This document shows positions 1 through 12,400 of a DNA stretch of 64,000 nucleotides, in pieces. The position numbers and the translations under genes were made by a program. Position 1 is the first letter of the stretch. Each line of letters starts with the position of its first letter. The notes beneath the pieces are model-generated. The model was not told where the DNA came from. It saw nothing but the letters and a program-made list of their open reading frames with translations, and ran no database searches. Location: assembly GCA_037976565.1 (NCBI GenBank), contig CP137674.1, forward strand, positions 4,209,284 to 4,273,283, written 5' to 3'. This DNA comes from Mesocentrotus franciscanus (lineage: Eukaryota; Echinodermata; Echinoidea; Camarodonta; Strongylocentrotidae).

Positions 1-2118
1 AAAGAACATTGCTGATACTCATGATGTGGGGTGGTATTTCCAAATTTTATAATTTTAGCTTTAGCCTTTAGATGTTTTATTTTAAAACACTGCAATGAAC
101 ATTTGCGGCAAAAAATCTTGACTGGCTGCCAAACAAAAATAACTAACAACGATATAGTAGAAAACTCAGATTTTCATTCAATTATTTTTTTCTTCTTCCA
201 TCTTTCCTTCTCTTTAGTTTCTTTCGTCTTTTCATTGTCAATGTTTCATGAATACAACAACGAAAATAATAATAATAATATTAATGATGATGCTAATAAT
301 AATAATAATAACAATAATAATAATAATTTATAATAATAATCATCGTAATCATATTAATTATAATAACAATAATATTAATAATAATAGACTAATAATAATC
401 ATAATCATATTAATTATAATAACAATATTAATAATAATAATCATCATAAAAGATTCATAATCATTCATATTAATCATAATAATAAAAATGTATGTCACAG
501 GCCTTTCTTTGGGGCCTATTTTTAAAAAATTTGTTTTGCTTTTTTTTCTTCTGAACAGTAAATAGTTTTAAAAAAGGAGGCGGCCCAAAAGGAGGCGGGC
601 GAGGACGAGAAACACTTCATTTTGTCATTTGGCCTAAAAAAACAAAAAAGAATAGGTGATGCACCTGCATTTTGTTTTCCCTGGATAATTTTATACATTT
701 CTAAAAGGGGGAAATGGAAAATTTGGTCTATATAGACGATAGGTGGTCTTGTAAACAGGAAGTCACTGAAGCAGGCTTTATTTATTTTGAAATAAAGACT
801 TACCGGTACAAGATTAAAGAACATTGCTGATACTCATGATGTGGGGTGGTATTTCCAAATTTTATAATTTTAGCTTTAGCCTTTAGATGTTTTATTTTAA
901 AACACTGCAATGAACATTTGCGGCAAAAAATCTTGACTGGCTGCCAAACAAAAATAACTAACAACGATATAGTAGAAAACTCAGATTTTCATTCAATTAT
1001 TTTTTTCTTCTTCCATCTTTCCTTCTCTTTAGTTTCTTTCGTCTTTTCATTGTCAATGTTTCATGAATACAACAACGAAAATAATAATAATAATATTAAT
1101 GATGATGCTAATAATAATAATAATAACAATAATAATAATAATTTATAATAATAATCATCGTAATCATATTAATTATAATAACAATAATATTAATAATAAT
1201 AGACTAATAATAATCATAATCATATTAATTATAATAACAATATTAATAATAATAATCATCATAAAAGATTCATAATCATTCATATTAATCATAATAATAA
1301 AAATGTATGTCACAGGCCTTTCTTTGGGGCCTATTTTTAAAAAATTTGTTTTGCTTTTTTTTCTTCTGAACAGTAAATAGTTTTAAAAAAGGAGGCGGCC
1401 CAAAAGGAGGCGGGCGAGGACGAGAAACACTTCATTTTGTCATTTGGCCTAAAAAAAAACAAAAAAAGAATAGGTGATGCACCTGCATTTTGTTTTCCCT
1501 GGATAATTTTATACATTTCTAAAAGGGGGAAATGGAAAATTTGGTCTATATAGACGATAGGTGGTCTTGTAAACAGGAAGTCACTGAAGCAGGCTTTATT
1601 TATTTTGAAATAAAGACTTACCGGTACAAGATTAAAGAACATTGCTGATACTCATGATGTGGGGTGGTATTTCCAAATTTTATAATTTTAGCTTTAGCCT
1701 TTAGATGTTTTATTTTAAAACACTGCAATGAACATTTATGCAAAAAATCTTGACTGGCTGCCAAACAAAAATAACTAACAACGATATAGTAGAAAACTCA
1801 GATTTTCATTCAATTATTTTTTTCTTCTTCCATCTTTCCTTCTCTTTAGTTTCTTTCGTCTTTTCATTGTCAATGTTTCATGAATACAACAACGAAAATA
1901 ATAATAATAATATTAATGATGATGCTAATAATAATAATAATAACAATAATAATAATAATTTATAATAATAATCATCGTAATCATATTAATTATAATAACA
2001 ATAATATTAATAATAATAGACTAATAATAATCATAATCATATTAATTATAATAACAATATTAATAATAATAATCATCATAAAAGATTCATAATCATTCAT
2101 ATTAATCATAATAATAAT
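1..2118. repeat. 815-818 bp tandem repeat, about 2.6 copies
   Basis: The motif beginning AAAGAACATTGCTGATACTC recurs at 1, 816 and 1634, so the period is 815-818 bp. The copies differ only by a few single-base indels (an A-run near 1450, GCGG versus ATG near 1737). Each unit carries a ~230 bp AT-rich (AAT)n block followed by GC-richer unique sequence. The third copy stops inside the (AAT)n block at about 2118 and does not resume. The array begins at the window edge and may extend upstream. Open frames inside it are trinucleotide-repeat artefacts (poly-Asn, poly-Ile). Confidence 0.95.
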
Positions 2119-2205
2119 AATGATAATGAAATTAAAATAATATCAATTATAAATAATGAAATATAATACTAATACTACTAATAATAATAATAATAATGGG
2201 GTTCT
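2119..2205. repeat. degenerate (AAT)n microsatellite
   Basis: AAT/ATT triplets continue from the broken third tandem copy and decay into unique sequence near 2205. Confidence 0.85.
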
Positions 2206-3999
2206 TAGAATAGCACATTTTCCATCGTATACATACAAGTTGAAATCCACAATAAATTTAAAGAAGTTGCAGCATTATAATTATAATATAGGGTCTATTA
2301 AATAGACCTCCTACTCCTAGAATAATTCTAGAATTTGTACTAGAAAGGAAAAAATCTTCATTAAACTAAGTTAAAGTTAAAGTTGAAGTTAAAGTTTATA
2401 TTGAGTTTATAGGCCCTAGATCTATATCAACTTATCAGTTTAAACTTAGTATTGGAGAGAAGACAGAAGTGTCATTAAAAGAGTAACTAAAATAGTAAAA
2501 ACTCTAGCTAGTATAAACTTACTTTAAAAAAATAGTAGAACTAGAAGTACTAAAGCCAAGGCTAAAGCCTAGGTGATTTAAATATTGTTCATCACTGATC
2601 AGTCGTGTTTATATTTATATTATACTTTTATAGCCTAGACTCTACAGTATAGGCCTAGAATTTCTATTGAAAAACACATGAAAAAAAACAAAACAAAAAC
2701 CTAGAAATAGAATTTAACACTGTGCACTGTCTGCAATAACTCACCCGACTTCTCCATTTTGTGCAACGCAGCGTCCTTTGACTTTGAGTCAAGTGGCGTG
2801 TGGCTTTGTTGCGTTTCTTTCGTTTGCAATCCGATTCCAAATGACCATAACACACAAGTCAGTAAGCTTGTGTGTATTGTCAATGATTAGTAGTGTATCA
2901 CTATCAGCTGCTCGAGATCGAGCTGCACAGATATAGCGGAGCTCTCGTCCTACGTCTTACCACCGACGCGTGACGCGTCAGGCTGGGCGTCACTCGCACT
3001 GACGTAATTTGTCTATTGATGTGAACAAACGAGGAATTCCCGGAGTCATCCACATCGGAAATCTCATTAAAAAGTCTATAACGTCAAACAGAGTGTGATA
3101 GGGAATGATATAGTGTAGAGTCTTTGAGGAAAATTTGTAAATTACTGGTAACAAAACCAAAAATTCGGAGATAGAGCTGGATGTATGGCGCAATTCGACA
3201 ACACGTCAATCTAGGAAGTATGGAATGCGAAAAGAACACTAATTAAGCCATTTATCTGTAGCCTGAAACCTCTTCATGAAACTCATAAAACCCCTATATA
3301 ACTGGAAGTAACCAGTAATTTTGAATTATTTATCGGAATTAAACGTTCGTCAAAACAACCCATGCCATGATTTACTTCAAACAAACATTATTTTGTCCGA
3401 TGTTTACACTTAGCGTACCATACATAACGCTGATAATTGGTTGACGTCACTCGTGCATGCTGCGCACAACATCAAGGATCAAGGCGCGGCGCCAAGCCAC
3501 TGCGCCAATTATTCCACCTCATTGGAATTCGTGCAAAGGTGAACGGGCGAATGATGGAGCAAGAAATAATATTTCCAGCTCACCCTAATTGTCACGTTTA
3601 TCATATCGGCATGCGTTCATGGGTTTATGTATACCTATTATTTGGTTGGTGCAATATGGCAAAGGCTAGCTAAGACGGCCGTCGATCTGCCGCCGTCATT
3701 ACCGCGGGGCACGGGCAGATTATATTTGCGCTACTGAGTCATAGGCCTAGCTACAAGTATGTGTGCCTGTCACGTCAGTGTGGTGGAAGGTGAGCTTGTC
3801 CCCTCGACATTTCCAGAGGTGGGCGATGTTCAGACAATAAACCCCCACCCCACACACACCGTTTTTAATTGTTCTTTTTTGCTTGTTTGTTAATATAGCA
3901 TGCGATTTATAGCCTCTGGGTAATTTCTTCCAAAAAAAATTAATTCCATGGGGGAAACTAAAGACTGTAAAAAGTCTGATTTATTTTATCAGAAGTGAA
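2206..3999. other. non-coding stretch
   Basis: AT-rich sequence with several AGGCCTA words. Short open frames here have no recognisable domain, no plausible splice context and no codon pattern. No gene or repeat is supported. Confidence 0.6.
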
Positions 4000-4502
4000 T
4001 TTTTTAATCGTCGGCCCCCCCTCCCCGGAAAATTTGAAAAAGTGCAAAAAAATGTATAGCAATACTGACTAAAGACTGCAACACACTTTTAGGCTCTGGA
4101 TCGAGGGCCCAATAGTGCAGCGTTTAGACATAATAATGCAAAAATCTTCTCGATCGCTCGGTCGCTACTCTCCCTCGCACAATATCCTTCAAAATGTACA
4201 TATAAATATTGTAGAAAATCTGTATTCCGTTTTTATAATATAGTTTTGCTAAGGAATATAATTTTGTTATACAACAAAAGTTTCAAAACCTGTGAAGGGG
4301 TGGCACTTAATTCCGTCCCCCAAGTTCGCCCCTCTCATTCACTATGCTCCATCGCCCCTCGCATTTCGCCCCTCCCCGGTCATGAAAAGTAGGCCTAATC
4401 GCCGCCCCTGGAATGTGCAAAGTAGCTTTTTAAAGGGTTTGAATTTGTTGCTGTTTTTTTGTATGGGTCACTAGGCCTATAGAGTATCAAAGGCAAAATA
4501 TA
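4000..4502. repeat. dispersed repeat, copy A (uninterrupted)
   Basis: This block, from GGAAAATTTGAAAAAGTGCA to GAGTATCAAAGGCAAAATAT, recurs almost intact at 4813-5849. It has C-rich segments with repeated CGCCCCTC-type words but no coding capacity. It serves as the empty-site reference for the insertion in copy B. Confidence 0.85.
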
Positions 4503-4812
4503 GTTTGACAAGGCAGTCGATCGGTTGATTGAGCCCCTTCAGGATTTTCCTTTCATTTCTCGGCCAGCATCCCCCTGGATTTTACTTTTCCGTTATTTGG
4601 GAAACCACCATCACAATAATATTTCTGGGAGCGAGGTGCTCGAATATTTGGGCAGAGAGACCCTAACATACGTTTCTGTCATGTTCACTATACAAAGGTA
4701 GCGTCACCTGTGTTGCGAAAATATATATTATATCAAACTAAAAAGTTAATCATTCAGGCAAAAGGCGCATGCACCCCAGCCTCCCCCTCCTCAATTTTTA
4801 TCGTCCCCGCCC

Positions 4813-5849
4813 CCCCGGAAAATTTGAACACTATAGTGCACAAAAAAATGTATAGCAAATACTGACTAAAGACTGCAACACACTTATACTCTTTTCACAC
4901 TTGTTTTGCTTAACCCCGTACTAACTTTTTTGGCTTTTCTCACTGCAATTCGTTAGCCCCGTACTAGCCATAGCGTGAATATTCATTAATTCGCTCCACT
5001 GCGTAGTCTCGGACTATTTTTCGTTTCTGTTCTCATTCATTTTGCTTGGCACCGCAATTGCGGAGTTAGCACCACAATTGCGGGGTTAGCCCTGCTATTT
5101 TGCAGGGCCAGCTAACCCCGTACTGTAGGTGGGGCTAGCCCACTTTGGTAAAAGCTAAGACCCCCTTTAACCCCACCTATAGTCCGGGGTTAAGCAAATT
5201 TTTGCCAGTGTGAAAAGAAAGTGGAATAAGCTTAACCCCGGACTATAGGTGGGGCTAAACCCCCCCCCTTTAACCCCACCTATAGTACGGGGTTAAGCAA
5301 CATTTTGCCAGTGTGAAAAGAAAGTGGAATAAGCTTAACCCCGTACTATAGGTGGGGCTAAGACCCCCCTTTAGCCCCACCTATAGTACGGGGTTAAGCA
5401 AAATTTTGCCAGTGTGAAAACAGTATTAGGCTCTGGAGGTCCCAACAGTGCAGCGTTTAGACTAATAAAAATGCAAAAATCTTCTTAATTGCTCGGTCGC
5501 TACGCTCCCTCGCATAATATCCTTCAAAATGGACAAGTAAATATTGTAGAAAATCTGTATTCCGTTTTTATAATATAGTTTTGCTAAGGAATATAATTTT
5601 GTTATACAACAAAATTTCCAAAACCTGCATGTAGAGGGGTATTCACTTCCGTCCCCCAAGTTCGCCCCTCTCGTTCACTATGCTCCCTCGTCCCTCTCAT
5701 TTCGTCCCCCCCCCCTGGTCATGAAAAGTAATCGCCGTCCCTGGAATGTATACCAAAGTAGCTTTTTAAAGGGTTTGAATTTGTTGCTGTTTTTTTTTGT
5801 ATGGGTCACTAGGCCTATAAGTGGCTATAGAGTATCAAAGGCAAAATAT
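4813..5849. repeat. dispersed repeat, copy B (split by an insertion)
   Basis: Same unit as 4000-4502, interrupted at 4887-5425 by a separate element. After the interruption it resumes at TTAGGCTCTGG and ends with the same GAGTATCAAAGGCAAAATAT. Short open frames in it are artefacts of the repeat. Confidence 0.85.
4887..5425. mobile_element. 539 bp inverted-repeat element with TTA target duplication
   Basis: The ends are inverted: TACTCTTTTCACACTTGTTT at the left, and the complement of the right end reads TACTGTTTTCACACTGGCAA, both leading into TTTTGCTTAACCCCGTACTA. TTA flanks both sides (4884-4886 and 5426-5428). The related copy at 4000-4502 lacks the insert. Inside are about three palindromic units of the form CTTAACCCCGTACTATAGG ... 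CCTATAGTACGGGGTTAAG separated by AGTGTGAAAAGAAAGTGG. A 3 bp TWA duplication is typical of PIF/Harbinger MITEs; the class is inferred. No transposase frame is present. Confidence 0.85.
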
Positions 5850-6250
5850 AGCTCAGTGGGGTAGGTAGTGAGCAAAAAAAAAAAAAATTTGGCACAAAAG
5901 GGTGTTTTTACCTGTTTTTTTCTAGGGGCGGGGGCCCGGGCCCCCCGGGCCCCCTCCCTGGATCCGCCACTGGATATGTATGATGATCGATATTTCAGAC
6001 TAACATTCAAGTATTCTCTTTTAGGCTTTACTTAGGCCTATCGCTAATTATGAACACACCTTTCATCTTTTCTTCCTTCAGCTAGGTCATGACTTCACTT
6101 AGGCCCAGGCGCGTACGCAGGGGTGGTTTGGGGTTAACCTCCCCCACTTTAATTTGTAAAAGTTATAAAAAAAAAAATATAAAAAAAAATTGAGCTAAAG
6201 GGTGACAGAAACTGACCTTACCCCTGAACAACATATCGGTCGGTATAATT
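5850..6250. repeat. short transposon-like remnants upstream of GET3
   Basis: Contains a (A)14 run, a GGGCCCGGGCCCCCCGGGCCC palindromic tract ending CTGGATCCGCCACTGG (a hAT-type terminus also seen at 40.6 kb), and CAGGCGCGTACGCAGGGG near 6108, a common mobile-element end. No gene is seen. Confidence 0.5.
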
Positions 6251-6405
6251 TTCCAATTTCCGAGTTAAGTTAGCAATAAAAAGATTTGATTCACTCGATC
6301 AGACCATTATGCAAGCTCAATTCCTTCCTCCGGCCGAGGATCGAGTTAAAAATCCGATCCGGTATCCTATTCGCGTCCGAAACCGGAACCGAAATTACGT
6401 TCAAG

Positions 6406-9400
6406 ATGGCCACTTCCATGCCAGATGAAGAGTTCGAAACAATGGAACCTTCTGTTCGAAATATAATTGACCAGAAATCACTGAAGTGGGTCTTTGTCGG
6501 AGGTAAAGGTGGTGTTGGTAAAACGACATGCAGGTGATTTTATTTTTCAATCGTATTTCGTTGACTTTGAATTTACGTACTTTTTCGTGACGACGTTAGA
6601 TCATTTCATTTGTCAACACAGCATCATCAGGAGACTTGTACTACTACTTGGTGCAAGTGTGCGAAGTCATGGCCCACGCTCTCCGGGGCAGAGGCGGGTG
6701 ACCGCAGCCACGAGCGACTTGGCCTTCCGGCGCTGTGAATTATGACATATGATATCTTCTCTCGGCTACTATGTCTATATCGTGGGTTTTTAAACCACTC
6801 ATTCGTTCACGTCACACGCACAAGCTTGTCTCTGCACTGTAGACTATTATTAGATGCCAATGCGTGTGACGGAATTATGAATATGATCAATGAATGATGA
6901 ATGAACTGCTAGTGCTACTGTCTGTGTGGAGCGAACGGTGGTTTCCTATAATTTGTAATTGTATTGTATTTGATTCACGGTAATTAATGCAGTTCTCTCT
7001 TGGGAGTCGAGTCTTGCTCTTTCTCCTCTACTCACTCTTCTTACCTTCTCCCTCTTCTTACCTTCTCCATCTTCTCTTCCCTTCTCTCCCAGTCATCACC
7101 CAATCTCCTTTCTTATAGTTATACTTTCTTCTTCCTCCAGCCCAGGACCAGGTAGAGGTAGACTAGTCACTTAATTTATGAATCATGTTGTAAACAGTAA
7201 AGACTCGTAATTTAATTATGGTAAATCAAATGCTCACAGTCGAGTCTAAGACAGAAAAATCTGTCTGCTTGCCTGGTGCCTGGCAGTGCTTGCAGGAGTT
7301 TTTAAACATTTTTTTTCCCCGACTGTCTCCCCCAAGATAGTCAGAACCCCTGGCGTGATCGTGACTGCCATCAATTCATGCCATGGTTATCTCTGCTTGC
7401 CTTAATTCCTTATATTGCTTGCCAGCAATGCAAGTACACAGAGTGAACATGAAAATTGCTGTTTTCACATTGCCAATTTGATACTTACTTGATAAGTGTA
7501 AAGAGACGCATGCGCAGGAAGTTCGCTGAATTCAGCAAACTCTGTGCCTGCCACTTAGTACAACTAAACTACCAGTAAGAAAAAGAAGGAAAACAATTAT
7601 TTTGTCGAAAAGCTTTCACTATCCATGCGTTGAGGAGGCGAGTTGAGGAGACGAGTTGACCTCCAGTTGAGGAGGCAAATTGACCTCCAGGTGAGCAGGC
7701 GAGTTGGCTCAGTCAATAGAGCGTCTGCCTGTTGAACCAAAGATTGTGGGTTCAAATCAACCCCAGGCCGCCAGGCGTATGATTATGACTGAAGCCAGCG
7801 TTGTGTGTTAACGTGCCCCTCCACTGTTTCATAGACGCAGGCTATGTTAAGTGGAAAACACTCCGTCCCTCAGATATGACGTTAAATGGAGGAGAGGAGA
7901 GTCACCATGTTAAGCCACTGCACTTTTCATTTTTAGAGTACGGGAAAACACCGGTGTAGTGGTCCCCCTGCACACCCCCGACCAGTTATACATGTATCAG
8001 GAGAAGGGACTCGAGGGTTACAGTGAATCAGTTCACTTTTCGCCTCCCAGGCACCAAATACACCAAATACTTAATACTAATACAAATAATATTTACAGCA
8101 ATAATGATAGTAATAATGATAATAATAATAGTAATAATAATAATGATGATAATAATAATAATAAGAATAATAATAATAATTATTTTTAAAAAATAATAAC
8201 TACAACAACAATAATAATGATAATGATGATGCATAGGCAATATCCATGAAGTGACTGTACTGGGTTCACCTTTGAACTCTTTATTCTCTCTCTTTCCCTT
8301 CCCTTTACATCCAATAACCACATCGTAATTTTTGTTTTTTCCAGTTGTAGCCTGGCTGTTCAGCTATCCAAACACAGAGAGTCGGTCCTGATCATCTCCA
8401 CTGACCCCGCCCACAACATCTCCGATGCCTTTGATCAGAAGTTCTCCAAAGTCCCTACCAAGGTCACGGGTTTTCAAAATCTCTATGCAATGGAGATCGA
8501 CCCTAACCTTGGTATAGGTGATCTTCCAGATGACTACTTTGAAGATGACAGTAAGTCTCAAAATTTCATAATTTTCCTCCAAAATATGATAATAAAGGGT
8601 AGATTCACTGTGTTGTAAAATGTTTTGCTTTCATTGTTTGCTCAGTTCTCTTTCTATTTCTTGCCAATTTGTTTACTTTGGAAACCAAAGAAAAAAGGTT
8701 TGCAGGAAATGGTTAGAAGACATTAAACCTGAAAAATCAGACTATTACTTACTGGCTCTGTAGCTCCTAAGTCGATTTGACAACTAATAGTCATTATTTT
8801 CCCACTTAAAGACATTTTCAAGTCCTCTTTTTTTTAGGGAAGTTCTAAATTAGTATTGTCTTTCAAATGCCGTTGGAATTTAACCGTTTCATTTTTTTGG
8901 CCTGCAAATGGGACATAGTACCTTTAAGTTTACCAGATTGTTTCCATGCTTTAAGATATCCAAGTGACCCTTTAAAACCAATGAAAGACAAGAGGTGCAT
9001 CTTTCTTTAAAATCTTCAAACAACAATTGCCTTGCACTTTTGGTGAGATAAAAAAAGGATTCAAGCATTAGCATTTCATTTTTACTAGCCACCTTACAGT
9101 TTGAGTTGATTTTTTTGTCTTCTTTGTATTGTATACATCATTTATTTCATTTCATTTATTTTATTTTTTCCAGAGTCCAGTTTAAAAAAAAATGCAAATA
9201 CGAAATAATGTACATTATGAAATACAAAGGAATACATACATAACCAGAAAAAAAACAAGTAAGTGACAAAGGGGGGAATAAGGAATAAAGATGATAAACC
9301 AGTATGCTTTCTTTGCACTTTTGGTCAGATAAAAGCATGATTCAAGCATTTCATTCTTACTAGCCACTTTACAATTTTGAGTCGAGTTTTGTCTTCTTTG

Positions 9401-12400
9401 TACGTATTTATTATTTCATTTCTTGTGTCTGTTGCAGATCCCTTATCGGTAGGTAAGCATGTCATGCAGGAATTACTGGGTGCCTTCCCTGGTATTGATG
9501 AAGCCGTCAGCTTTGCTGAAGTCATGAAGTAAGCTCTCATGTCCAACCTTTGAGCCTTCCTTACACATACAGTAAACAACTAAATTATTTATACCCTTAC
9601 CAAGTTTTGTAATTTTGTAAGTATTTGAAAAATTGATTTGTCCAGATTCATGTTTCTTGAGAATGTAAAGTATTAAAGCTTAAATCTAAAAGTATTAAAA
9701 AATGGTCCAAATACAACCAGTCCACCTTTTATTCTTGTGTTACAGAAAACTTACAAAAACATCAAATTTACAAGGGGTATGAATAATTTAGTTGTTAACT
9801 GTTCATACACTTGCATTCAGTATAACTGTATTGTTTTGTTTTGTTTTTGTCCTAAGTCGAACTTAACTCTAAGTTAGACTTAAAAATTATGGAGAGCCAT
9901 TGGTAGCCTTAAAATAAAAAATATTTAAAAGCGAAAAGCAAAAGTATTTTAGACTTTTTACAAATTCCACATCAAGAACATGACATCTTCTTGATAATAG
10001 ATAATATGAATGATTAGAATCAACATTTTATGCCTTTTAAAATAACTTTTACAAAATATTTTCATAGATGCCAATGGCTTTCCATAATTGTGAAGTCCAG
10101 CTCAGAGATAAGTTCAACCTAGGATCTCTGTGAAACACCCCCCTGGTGATTCCATCAACTTGACTGTACCGGAGCTTGAATCAGACCAAACAATGCGCCC
10201 CTGTTTCATAAAACTTGTTATCAATAACAAGTGTGACACTTCTATAACAAATTTGCTCTAAGCCAATCAAATGCAACTATTTCAGTAGCTTTTACCAGTT
10301 ATTGCAACTTGTTCTTGATAACAAGATTTATTAAAAAACGTGGCCCTGATGATAATTTTATTTTTGGTAGTTCTTGGGAACATATTGGACTTCAAATGAC
10401 CAAATACCTTGGACTTGCCCAAGTATATACACCAGAGAATATTCAAGATCGTGATCTTCAAAATTAAAACAGATTTAAGGAACTGAGAAATGTAAAAAAA
10501 AAAAAGGACCCTATATAGTTGACATTAGCTCGCTACAATTACTTTAAAGGGGAAAAATCTTCATAAAACAAGACAAACCTATGTACATCAAATGTATACC
10601 CATCTATGAATACGAACAATAATTCCTTGATGTACTCTCTTTAATTCATCTTTAAGCACATGACATTTTTGTGGGACTTGATGATTATTTAGTTGTTTAG
10701 TACTTTTTATTCCTCTTCTGTATGTAAGTAAATGACAATAAACAGTAGTATTAGTACAGAATTAATCATATCGTTTAACGTCTATGTTGTAGCCTAACTA
10801 ATCATTTATTACTCTCTGCTGTAATATAGATTGGTGAAGAACATGAATTTCTCAATCGTAGTGTTTGACACGGCACCGACTGGTCACACACTCAGACTCC
10901 TATCCTTCCCATCACTAGCTGAGAAAGGACTTACCAAACTTCTCAAACTCAAAGCACAGTTCAACCCTTTCATACAACAGGTGTGTTTCTAGATAACTGA
11001 AGAATTATTCCAATTGATTTACGTTGCTATTTCGGCTTACAATGAATTATCGGCTCACCGTGTCGGGTCGGGTCGGGTGGTCGCGTTACCCGTCGATTAT
11101 AAATTCAATTATCTGATTTAAAAAAAAAATTGGTCACATAATTTATTTATTGAATATAACAAGAGAAAGCATATAAAAGGAAAATTCCAGCAAAGGCTAC
11201 TGCATGAATACACAGGACAATACAAGGTGGTAAAATAATCCATATAAGTATACATTCACACAAAAAAAAACAAGGGTAAACGTACAATAAGAAAATACAA
11301 CGGACTCCTCATATGGAATTGCTACGTAAGTTTGGGCACTCGGCACATTGCCTCGAATGTCATGTACTATTGTTCAAGTAGTGTACATAAATAATACAGT
11401 AATAGTTTGAATAATAAAAAACAAGAAGAAAGAGGACTTCCGTCATGGACAAAACCAGTGAATAACGATAAGATATCTGGCATTTGAATGTAATCGTTGC
11501 TACCTTTATCCTGTCAAAAATAAAGAAAGGTTGTACAGTCAAACCTGTCTATAGCGACCACCCAAGGGAAACACAAAAAGTGGTCTTTGTAGACAGGTGG
11601 TCTTTGTAGACAGGTTCATTTAGTACATGTTTCAATGAGAAACCATTTTGAAGGGAAACAAAAAATGTGGCCTTTGTAGACAGGTGGTCTTTGTAGACAG
11701 GTGGTCACTAAAGCAGGTTTGACTGTATAGATTGAAAACATTGAATCTTAAATCAAATGGAGAGGAAATGAAATAATTTCAAAATATAAAAAACATGACT
11801 TATATGAAGTCATCATAGACTAATAATCAGTACATTTGGTGCATAACAGCATATGTATATATAATAATAACAGCACATGTATATAGTAATCGTAATTCTG
11901 CAGCAATATAGAAGTATTGAGTCACTTTATAGAGTATAACACCATTATATCTATTCCATTATAGATTGGTGGTATGTTAGGGATGGCAGACTTCAGTGCA
12001 AACGACATGTTATCTAAACTAGAGGAGACTGTACCTGTTATAAGGAGTGTCAACGAGGCTTTCAAAAATGCTGTAAGTATACTCTGTATGATAGCCTGTT
12101 GAAACGGCATTTTGTAATTTCACTTACACAACTGATTTGAAGTTGGTATTATGTAAGCAAGATTGTAAGAAAAATAAAGGAGGCATAATAACCTAGTTAT
12201 GAGGTAGAAGATCATGTTTCAGTCCACCAATGGTTGAGAAGCTGTCATGAATCCTCTATTTCATAAAATCTGGATACTAATATTTGTCCTCTACCTACGT
12301 GTAGTAGATAGGTATAGTAGTGCATAAGCCCATGAAAGGTTACATCCATAGCTCAAACAATTTTCGAATTGTAGCCAGTCAATTTACTCTCAGTTGACGT

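Noticed and set aside
31..2092. Repeated open frames (Asn- or Ile-rich) in the 815 bp array
   Set aside because: They are translations of (AAT)n triplets and appear only because the unit is tandemly repeated.
6286..6405. N-terminal extension of GET3 from an upstream in-frame ATG
   Set aside because: The extra 40 residues do not resemble the family, whose members start close to the 6406 ATG.
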